Shown: in pieces, positions 52,299-58,416 of the stretch
Numbering within the stretch: the first letter of the stretch is position 1
How the letters are laid out: every line of letters begins with the position of its first letter
Source: Rufibacter sediminis
GTDB lineage: Bacteria; Bacteroidota; Bacteroidia; Cytophagales; Hymenobacteraceae
Reading direction: 5' to 3'
Assembly (NCBI RefSeq): GCF_014269285.1
Contig: NZ_JACOAF010000022.1
Location: 224,517-288,516, forward strand
DNA: 64,000 nucleotides
Position numbers and translations under genes: made by a program
The notes under the pieces: generated by a model
Database searches by the model: none
What the model saw: the letters and a program-made list of their open reading frames with translations, nothing else
Told to the model about the DNA's origin: nothing

Positions 52299-53087
52299 GT
52301 ACTCCCGGGGGAAAGGCAGCGGTCCGGCAGGCGGGGTCTGAAATAGCCCATACATCGTAGACCCGGAACCGGACATGGACGCGTACACGGCTCCCATTTC
52401 ATATAACTGGGCTTTCAGTTCTGCCAGCACCGGGTATTTAGGGAAAAGGCTCTCCTCGAAGTCATTTACCACTTCAGTTTTCCAAGTGCTGATGTCCTGC
52501 GCCAAAATCGTTTTGAGGCTCTTTTCCGGAAAACGGGGCGAAACCCCGGCGTAGGCCTGGGCAGTGCTGATGGCCAGATTGGGGTAGACCAGCAGAAGAT
52601 GCCAGCCTTTCAGATTTACCTCGATGGGTGCAAAGACATCGCCCTTCTCTACCGCCAGCACGGGCTGATTTTGGATGAAGAAGGCGCAGTCACTGCCCAG
52701 TTGGCGGGCGTATTCAATCAGATTTTCGTCTGATAAACCTAACTCAAATTGCTGGTTCAGTAGTTTAAGGGTGAACGCGGCATCGGCGGAGCCGCCGCCC
52801 AGGCCCGCGCCCATGGGAATGACCTTGTGCAGGTGCATCTGGATGGCGGGCAATTCAAAATCCTTCCGCAGCAGTTCATAGGCTTTCCAGCAGAGGTTGG
52901 CGGTAGGCGCACCGGGCACCGGCAATCCCGAGAGCGTGAAGGAAGCCTCACCTTGGGCCGGGAGAATCTCCAGCGCATCGGTCCAGCCCACGGGGTAGAA
53001 ACAGGAAACCAGGTTATGGAAGCCATCGGGGCGCTTTTCCACCAGTTGCAAGCCCAGGTTTATCTTCGCGTTCGGGAATTGAATCAT
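52275..53087 (-). CDS. ispE: 4-diphosphocytidyl-2-C-methyl-D-erythritol kinase
   Basis: 270 residues, a GHMP kinase. NAKINLGLQLVEKRPDGFHN opens the protein, the ATP loop is PMGAGLGGGSADAAF (about residue 91), and MGAVYASMSGSGSTMYGLF lies near the C-terminus. It phosphorylates CDP-methylerythritol in the MEP isoprenoid pathway. The codons for residues around GVSPRFPEKSLKTIL form a copy of the 37-bp dispersed repeat. TTAATTTG lies only about 9 bp before the ATG, again suggesting a leaderless transcript. It converges on and overlaps the DMT gene. Confidence 0.95.
   Translation of the reverse strand: MIQFPNAKINLGLQLVEKRPDGFHNLVSCFYPVGWTDALEILPAQGEASFTLSGLPVPGAPTANLCWKAYELLRKDFELPAIQMHLHKVIPMGAGLGGGSADAAFTLKLLNQQFELGLSDENLIEYARQLGSDCAFFIQNQPVLAVEKGDVFAPIEVNLKGWHLLLVYPNLAISTAQAYAGVSPRFPEKSLKTILAQDISTWKTEVVNDFEESLFPKYPVLAELKAQLYEMGAVYASMSGSGSTMYGLFQTPPAGPLPFPREYSVWQGVL
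52509..52544. repeat. 37-bp repeat copy inside ispE coding sequence
   Basis: CGTTTTGAGGCTCTTTTCC then GGAAAACGGGGCGAAACC, with both arms and the centre of the family, read in frame as part of IspE. Confidence 0.5.
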
Positions 53088-53127
53088 GCGCGCAAATTAA
53101 CAGAATCTGCGCAGAGAATCGTACTTT

Positions 53128-53165
53128 CGTTTCGAGCCTGTTTCCTTAAAAACAGGCCCAAAACG
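53128..53165. repeat. Dispersed 37-bp palindromic repeat
   Basis: CGTTTCGAGCCTG at the left and ACAGGCCCAAAACG at the right, upstream of ispE. Confidence 0.75.
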
Positions 53166-53223
53166 TCTCGCTTGATACGCTATCATTCCTTAATCACGTT
53201 ATTGCCTGATTTGTCAATCCATT

Positions 53224-53254
53224 AGCACATCAGCACATTTACAAATTAGCACAT
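53224..53254. repeat. Short AGCACAT direct repeats
   Basis: AGCACAT occurs at 53224, 53232 and 53248, an 8-bp periodicity, ending 8 bp before the ATG of the sugar transferase gene. Confidence 0.5.
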
Positions 53255-53261
53255 TACCCCC

Positions 53262-53882
53262 ATGTATCAGCCGCACGGAAAACGTTTGCTTGATCTTCTG
53301 CTGGCCGGAGGCGCGTTGCTGCTCCTGTGGCCCGTGATGGGGCTGGTGGCGACAGCGCTGTGGGTGGGGTTCAACGGGAAGGTCTTGTTCAAACAGCAGC
53401 GTCCGGGGCTGCACGGCAAACCGTTCTGGTTCTACAAATTCGTGACCATGACCCAGGCCCGGGACCTGCACGGCCAGCTCCTGCCAGATGCGCAGCGCCT
53501 CACCCCCTTGGGGAAATTCATCCGGAAAACCTCTTTAGACGAACTACCGCAGCTCCTGAATGTGTTACGAGGTCAGATGAGCGTGGTGGGCCCCCGGCCG
53601 CTGCTCATGGATTACCTGCCCCTCTACTCCCCGGAGCAAGCGCGCCGGCACGAGGTGAAGCCCGGCATCACGGGTTGGGCGCAGGTGAACGGCCGGAATC
53701 TGCTGGCCTGGGAAGAGAAATTCGCGTACGACGTATGGTACGTAGAGCATGTGTCTCTGCGGGTTGATTTGCTGGTTTTAGGGCGCACCTTAAAACACTT
53801 GTTGAAACCCGAAGGCATCTCGGCCCCGGGCACGGCTACCATGGAGCGCTTCACCGGCTCCTCCAACACCTCTTCCTCATGA
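53262..53882 (+). CDS. PglC-like initiating sugar-phosphate transferase
   Basis: 206 residues, the short bacterial sugar transferase type. One N-terminal membrane helix (LLDLLLAGGALLLLWPVMGL) is followed by VLFKQQRPGLHGKPFWFYKF, FIRKTSLDELPQLLNVLRGQ, MSVVGPRPLL and KPGITGWAQVNGRN. These enzymes move a phospho-sugar from UDP-sugar to undecaprenyl phosphate. The stop overlaps the next start (ATGA), and the two following genes modify a UDP-amino sugar, so it probably starts a bacillosamine-like glycan. Confidence 0.92.
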   Translation: MYQPHGKRLLDLLLAGGALLLLWPVMGLVATALWVGFNGKVLFKQQRPGLHGKPFWFYKFVTMTQARDLHGQLLPDAQRLTPLGKFIRKTSLDELPQLLNVLRGQMSVVGPRPLLMDYLPLYSPEQARRHEVKPGITGWAQVNGRNLLAWEEKFAYDVWYVEHVSLRVDLLVLGRTLKHLLKPEGISAPGTATMERFTGSSNTSSS

Positions 53883-54538
53883 CTCTTGAAAAGCAACGAA
53901 TTGCCATAGTAGGCGCCGGCGGATTGGGCCGCGAAGTGCTCATGCTCCTCCACCAGATCAACCACGTGACGCCCAAATGGGAAATGGTCGGGTTTTACGA
54001 CGATGCTCCTCCCGCTGATTCGCACGTTTGCGGATGTCCTTACCTGGGCACCGTGGACGAGCTGAACGAGGTGGACAGCCCCCTGAACGTGGTGATTGCC
54101 ATCGGGAACTGTCCCGCCAAAACCGACGTGGCCGACCGCCTGATCAGTCCGTTGCTGCATTTCCCGGTGCTCATCCATCCATCGGTGCATCTGTACCCCG
54201 AGCAGAAGATCCATCTGGGCGAAGGCACCATCATCTGCCAGAACTGCATTCTCACCACCAACGTCACGCTGGGCCGGCACGTACTGCTGAATCTGGCTTG
54301 CACCATCGGGCACGATACCGTTCTAGGCGATTTCTGTTCCCTGATGCCGCAGGTGGCGGTAAGCGGCGGCGTCACGCTGGGCATGGGCGTGTACGGCGGC
54401 ACTAACTGCTGCATTTTGCAGAACATAGAAGTGGGCGCTTTCACCACCATTGGCGCGGGCGCAGTGGTTACCAAGGAATTGCCTTGTTACTGCACCGCCG
54501 TGGGGGTCCCGGCCCAGATCATCAAACAGACAGCATGA
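53879..54538 (+). CDS. PglD-like sugar O/N-acetyltransferase
   Basis: 219 residues. An N-terminal Rossmann-like part (IAIVGAGGLGREVLMLLHQI) is followed by left-handed beta-helix repeats (HLGEGTIICQNCILTTNVTL, NLACTIGHDTVLGDFCSLMP) and GAGAVVTKELPCYCTAVGVP. The layout fits PglD/NeuD acetyltransferases, which N-acetylate a UDP-4-amino sugar using acetyl-CoA. The catalytic histidine probably lies in TIGHDT. Overlaps the genes on both sides by 4 bp, indicating translational coupling. Confidence 0.92.
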   Translation: MTLEKQRIAIVGAGGLGREVLMLLHQINHVTPKWEMVGFYDDAPPADSHVCGCPYLGTVDELNEVDSPLNVVIAIGNCPAKTDVADRLISPLLHFPVLIHPSVHLYPEQKIHLGEGTIICQNCILTTNVTLGRHVLLNLACTIGHDTVLGDFCSLMPQVAVSGGVTLGMGVYGGTNCCILQNIEVGAFTTIGAGAVVTKELPCYCTAVGVPAQIIKQTA

Positions 54539-55671
54539 GCGTACCAGAGGAGTTTCTTTACCTATCGCCTCCGCACATGGGCGGCCGGGAACAAGCGTAT
54601 GTGCAACAGGCCTTTGACCAGAATTGGATCACCACTGCCGGGGCCAATGTGACCGGCTTTGAGCAGGAACTCGCCACTTACCTGGGCGTACCGGCGATGG
54701 CGGCGCTGGCATCGGGCACGGCGGCCTTGCACCTGGGCTTGCTGGCCCTAGGCGCAGGCCCCGGCGATGAGGTTTTCTGTTCTTCCTTCACCTTCGTGGC
54801 CAGTACCAACCCTATCCGGTACGTAGGCGCTACTCCGGTTCTCATTGACAGCGAACCTATAACCTGGAACCTCTGCCCCAAAGCGCTGGAGGCCGCCTTA
54901 CAGGACCGCCAGAAGAAAGGCCAACTCCCCAAAGCCCTGATGCTGGTGCACCTTTACGGCATGCCATCCAGAATGCAGGAGATTCAGGAACTCACTCAAC
55001 ACTACGGCGTGCCCATCCTTGAAGACGCCGCCGAGGCTCTCGGCTCCAGATACCACAACCGTTTTGTGGGTACTTTCGGGAAAGTAGGCGTTTTTTCGTT
55101 TAACGGGAATAAGATCATCACCACCTCTGGGGGCGGCGCACTGGTCTCCGATGATGTTGCTTTGGTGGAGCAGGCGCGCTGGCTGGCCATGCAGGCCAAA
55201 GACGATTTGCCATACTACCACCACACCACCATGGGCTACAATTACCGCCTGAGCAACATCAGCGCGGGCATAGGCCGTGGGCAATTGGAAGTCTTGGAAG
55301 AACGGGTGCAGCAGCGTAGAACGGTCTTCGAGAATTACCTTCAGCTGCTGCAAGACGTGGAGGAACTGGAATGGCACCAAGAGCCCGACGGCTTTTACTC
55401 GAACCGCTGGCTCAGTTGCTTTACTCTCAAGAAGAACAGCGGGGTTAACCCGGAGAAACTGCGGCTCCATCTTTTAGCCGCTAACATAGAAAGTCGGCCG
55501 CTCTGGCAGCCCATGCACCGCCAACCGCTCTACAGCTCCTGCGACTATTTCGGTGACCAGGTGAGCGATGACCTGTTCGCCCGCGGCTTGTGCCTTCCTT
55601 CCGGCTCCAGCCTCTCCTTCTCTGACCAGGAGCGGGTGGCCTTTATCCTCAGAAAAGCGTTTCGGGGCTGA
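54535..55671 (+). CDS. PglE-like DegT/DnrJ/EryC1 aminotransferase
   Basis: 378 residues from ATG 54535, overlapping the previous stop (ATGA). PLP-enzyme motifs are present: ALASGTAALHLGLLALGAGP, CSSFTFVASTNPIRYVGATP, the cofactor-region ILEDAAEALGSRY, and the lysine in VFSFNGNKIITTSGGGALVS. It adds the 4-amino group to a UDP-4-keto sugar. With the PglC- and PglD-like genes this makes three of four bacillosamine-type steps; the PglF-like dehydratase is not nearby. Its last codons and stop lie inside a 37-bp repeat. Confidence 0.93.
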   Translation: MSVPEEFLYLSPPHMGGREQAYVQQAFDQNWITTAGANVTGFEQELATYLGVPAMAALASGTAALHLGLLALGAGPGDEVFCSSFTFVASTNPIRYVGATPVLIDSEPITWNLCPKALEAALQDRQKKGQLPKALMLVHLYGMPSRMQEIQELTQHYGVPILEDAAEALGSRYHNRFVGTFGKVGVFSFNGNKIITTSGGGALVSDDVALVEQARWLAMQAKDDLPYYHHTTMGYNYRLSNISAGIGRGQLEVLEERVQQRRTVFENYLQLLQDVEELEWHQEPDGFYSNRWLSCFTLKKNSGVNPEKLRLHLLAANIESRPLWQPMHRQPLYSSCDYFGDQVSDDLFARGLCLPSGSSLSFSDQERVAFILRKAFRG

Positions 55672-55695
55672 TTTCTGGAAAGTGGCCTCAAAACG
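55658..55695. repeat. 37-bp repeat overlapping the aminotransferase stop codon
   Basis: CGTTTCGGGGCTG at the left and GTGGCCTCAAAACG at the right. It encodes the last residues (AFRG) and the stop codon. Confidence 0.6.
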
Positions 55696-55837
55696 GATGT
55701 GGTTAAAGCAGCGCCTGATTGGCAGTTCTTCCCAGTTCCGGCTTCATCACAAGAAAGGGCAACCACAAGGGTTTGCCTTACCCATTCCTGCAAGAATTTT
55801 ATCATCACACTTTCGCCTGACCTTCCGTTTTACCGCA

Positions 55838-55970
55838 GGTGGTTCTCGGCGAGTCTGGGGACTCGATTTATCTTAAGTCACGAGACTGGAGTCTCGCGCC
55901 AGTCTGCTTGCCGTGTTACTGCCTGCTCCAAAGATCTTGTAGCGTCTTTAGACCTGCGAGCGTCTGCGCC
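55838..55970. repeat. Scrambled partial copy C of the composite element
   Basis: 55838-55902 is the reverse complement of about the left 65 bp of copy A/B, ending in CTCGCGCCAG. 55934-55970 contains GACCTGCGAGCGTCTGCGCC, an exact 20-nt reverse match to 41334-41353 of copy A, but in the wrong order. No gene is seen in 55696-56013. Confidence 0.65.
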
Positions 55971-55975
55971 AAGGC

Positions 55976-56012
55976 CGTTTAGAACCTGTTTTTCCCAAAA
56001 GAGCCTGAAAAC
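55976..56012. repeat. Dispersed 37-bp palindromic repeat
   Basis: CGTTTAGAACCTG at the left and GAGCCTGAAAAC at the right, directly beside composite copy C. Confidence 0.6.
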
Positions 56013-56013
56013 A

Positions 56014-56049
56014 GAAAATCCTGCCCTGCCGAGGCAGAACAGGATTTTC
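56014..56049 (-). terminator. Terminator of ribosomal protein L25 gene
   Basis: GAAAATCCTG (56014-56023) and CAGGATTTTC (56040-56049), with an inner CTGCC/GGCAG stem; it ends 22 bp from the rplY stop. Confidence 0.75.
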
Positions 56050-56071
56050 AAAGACTTGCAGAAGCCAAAGA

Positions 56072-56656
56072 CTATTTCTTGCCTTTTTTCTCTTCGGTCT
56101 GAGCGCTTTTCAGAGCTCTTGGGATGGTTACCGTAGCCACTGGTGAAAGTGGGTTCGTCAGGATCGTGTAGTTCTCAGGAGTGATTCTGTTCACTTTGAT
56201 AGACTTACCTAACTCCAGTTCAGAGATATCCACCGCGATGGTGTCTGGAAGGTTGGCTGGAAGGGCCTTCACGCGCAGTTTACGCAGTTTGGTCACCAAT
56301 TTACCACCGGCCATTACACCTGGTGAAGTACCCACGAAACGTACCGGTACATCAACTTTCACTTCTTTCTCGTCTTGCAGTAACAGGAAGTCCACGTGCA
56401 GCAACATTTCATTTACCGGGTGGAACTGCAGGTCTTGCATGATGGCTTTGTAGTGTGTGCCTTCAATGTTCAGGTCAACCTGGTAAACATCTGGAGAGTA
56501 AACCAAGTCACGGAACAAGATAGCAGGAGAAGAGAAGTGAACTTGCTCTGAACCGCCGTACAACACACATGGAACTTGAGCTTCCTCACGAAGCGCTTTG
56601 GCTTCGGATTTACCGAGATTTGCTCTTTTAAACCCTATAATCTCTAAGCTTTGCAT
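56072..56656 (-). CDS. rplY: 50S ribosomal protein L25 (general stress protein CTC type)
   Basis: 194 residues from ATG 56656 (SLEIIGFKRANLGKSEAKAL); the open frame extends to 56710 but that part reads a phenylalanine-rich AT stretch. The N-terminal 5S-rRNA-binding L25 domain (VPCVLYGGSEQVHFSSPAIL, MLLHVDFLLLQDEKEVKVDV) is followed by the beta-rich C-terminal TL5/CTC domain and a lysine-rich tail (EEKKGKK). It binds 5S rRNA in the large subunit. It follows prs on the same strand, an arrangement common in bacteria. Confidence 0.95.
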   Translation of the reverse strand: MQSLEIIGFKRANLGKSEAKALREEAQVPCVLYGGSEQVHFSSPAILFRDLVYSPDVYQVDLNIEGTHYKAIMQDLQFHPVNEMLLHVDFLLLQDEKEVKVDVPVRFVGTSPGVMAGGKLVTKLRKLRVKALPANLPDTIAVDISELELGKSIKVNRITPENYTILTNPLSPVATVTIPRALKSAQTEEKKGKK

Positions 56657-56754
56657 AAAAATGAATATAAATAAAAAATGAAAAAACGCTTTAGGAGACA
56701 CAAGCATCAAGATTCATGACACAAGACCTCTTTAATATATTTTAGCCTTTTACG

Positions 56755-56778
56755 CTTGTTGGTGAGAACACCAACAAG
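56755..56778. repeat. Short perfect hairpin repeat CTTGTTGGTG
   Basis: CTTGTTGGTG and CACCAACAAG around an AGAA loop; second copy of the hairpin at 41168. Next to it, 56796-56822 holds a CAATCAGCAATT-type simple repeat. Confidence 0.65.
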
Positions 56779-56820
56779 GGCGGCGACTTCTTTTAGCAAT
56801 CAACAATTGACAATCAGCAA

Positions 56821-57753
56821 TTAGATAAACAATGAGCTGATGGAGTCGTGGGTTACCACATTGCTGATAGCCCGGGCAAACAGGTCAGAGAACGTCAGCA
56901 CCTTGATTTTAGCGCTCTGGTGCTTCAAAGGAATGGTGTCTGAGATCACCAACTCCTCCAGCACTGAGTTCTCCACGCGTTCAATGGCCGGACCAGACAG
57001 TACCCCGTGGGTAGCAATGGCCCGCACACTCTTCGCGCCTTTGTCACGCAACAACTCCGCGGCTTTGGTAATGGTTCCGGCGGTATCCACCAGGTCATCC
57101 ACCAATACCACGTCCATGCCTTCCACATCGCCAATCACCTGCATAGAGGCAATCTCGTTGGCGCGTTTACGGTGCTTGTCGCAGACCACCATCTCCACTC
57201 CAAATACCTTGGCAAAGCTTCTGGTTCTCACCACGCCTCCCACATCCGGCGAAGCGAAGATCAGGTCCTGCCCTAAATTCAGGCTCCGCAGGTAAGGCAC
57301 AAAAATGGCCGATCCATCCAGGTGATCCACCGGAATGTCAAAAAAACCCTGAATCTGACCCGCGTGCAGGTCACAGGTCATGAGCCGGTCAGCGCCCACG
57401 CACTGAATGGCATTGGCCATTACCTTGGCTCCAATGGAAACCCGGGGCTTGTCTTTCCGGTCCTGGCGGGCATAGCCGTAGTACGGCATCACCACAATCA
57501 CTTTATGTGCCGAAGCCCGTTTGGCCGCATCTACCAGCAGCATCAGCTCCATCAGGTTATCAGCCGGCGGAAAGGTGGACTGGATCAGAAACACCTCGCA
57601 GCCCCGCACTGATTCATTGAAATGGACAGAGATCTCTCCATCAGAAAAATGCTGAACCGTGATATCGCCCAGCGGCAAGCCGTAGGCATCTGCTACTTTT
57701 TCAGCGAAATATCTAGACGATGTGCCAGAGAAAATCTTAACCGTTGGGTTCAT
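56821..57753 (-). CDS. prs: Ribose-phosphate pyrophosphokinase
   Basis: 310 residues, usual length. IQSTFPPADNLMELMLLVDA and the flexible-loop region VVMPYYGYARQDRKDKPRVS lie in the N-terminal half, DLHAGQIQGFFDIPVDHL carries the conserved signature, and the PRPP-binding loop is VVLVDDLVDTAGTI. It makes PRPP from ribose-5-phosphate and ATP for nucleotide, histidine and tryptophan synthesis. A perfect promoter lies about 30-60 bp upstream. The L25 gene follows on the same strand. Confidence 0.97.
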   Translation of the reverse strand: MNPTVKIFSGTSSRYFAEKVADAYGLPLGDITVQHFSDGEISVHFNESVRGCEVFLIQSTFPPADNLMELMLLVDAAKRASAHKVIVVMPYYGYARQDRKDKPRVSIGAKVMANAIQCVGADRLMTCDLHAGQIQGFFDIPVDHLDGSAIFVPYLRSLNLGQDLIFASPDVGGVVRTRSFAKVFGVEMVVCDKHRKRANEIASMQVIGDVEGMDVVLVDDLVDTAGTITKAAELLRDKGAKSVRAIATHGVLSGPAIERVENSVLEELVISDTIPLKHQSAKIKVLTFSDLFARAISNVVTHDSISSLFI

Positions 57754-57781
57754 GGAAAGAAGAGGTTGCCGAATGAAGTCG

Positions 57782-57812
57782 CAAAATTACGCCTTATTTC
57801 TGTAGCCTCAAA
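57782..57812 (-). promoter_or_regulatory. Promoter of prs
   Basis: On the minus strand TTTG (57812-57809), 19 bp, TAATTTTG (57789-57782). Transcription should begin near 57775, leaving a leader of about 22 nt. Confidence 0.75.
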
Positions 57813-58416
57813 CGAAGTAGTCAAAAATTAAGAGGTACTTTTTCAGGAACTTACTAGTACAATTACGGAGATACCTGGCCGCTTACAGCTCCCATACTAC
57901 ATTAATAATCAAATCTTTAATTCTCAACAAGGCTATACAATCCTTACTAAGCAGCTCGGGAAAACAGATTATCCAGTTGGAACCACTGCCTCTCTTTATC
58001 CAAAGTGGCTTAGCGTTTTCCATCATCTTTTGAAGGCTAATCTCCAACATGATGCCTTTAGGATTCAGAACTCCCGTGCCCAGTTTTTACCCTTGCCTTT
58101 AGAAGCAAGCTATATAGTCCTGCAAACTAATGGTTGTTATAGCTTTTACAATAAGAACAGGACATCTATAAAAATTTCTCAAAATAGTGTCTAATTACCC
58201 CAACTCCCCTCTCTATTCCTAAAAAAGCAATCATCCCTGAAAAAGGGTGACTCCAGGTGTCTTCTGGCTGAAGAGTGAACACACTTTTCTCAGGCACCTC
58301 TGACCATCATCCCATAGACTTGTATGACCCTTGTATTCAATGTTCCGCAGCAAACATGAGTTTTCACCACTTGACAAACAGCTTTTAACTTATCACTAAT
58401 CTTTTACTGAGACTAT
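57813..58416. other. Intergenic region upstream of second susC
   Basis: About 600 bp, AT-rich like the region before the first susC. No copy of the GCTAAAAC palindrome, no exact TAnnTTTG element before the susC start and no credible open frame. Control of the second Sus pair is therefore not visible here. Confidence 0.5.

Noticed and set aside
53224..53254. AGCACAT repeats considered as a CRISPR or iteron array
   Set aside because: Only three 7-bp units without spacers of CRISPR size and no cas or rep gene nearby.
53624..54313. Minus-strand open frame of 229 residues opposite the PglC/PglD-like genes
   Set aside because: Overlaps two well-supported genes and has no recognisable motif.
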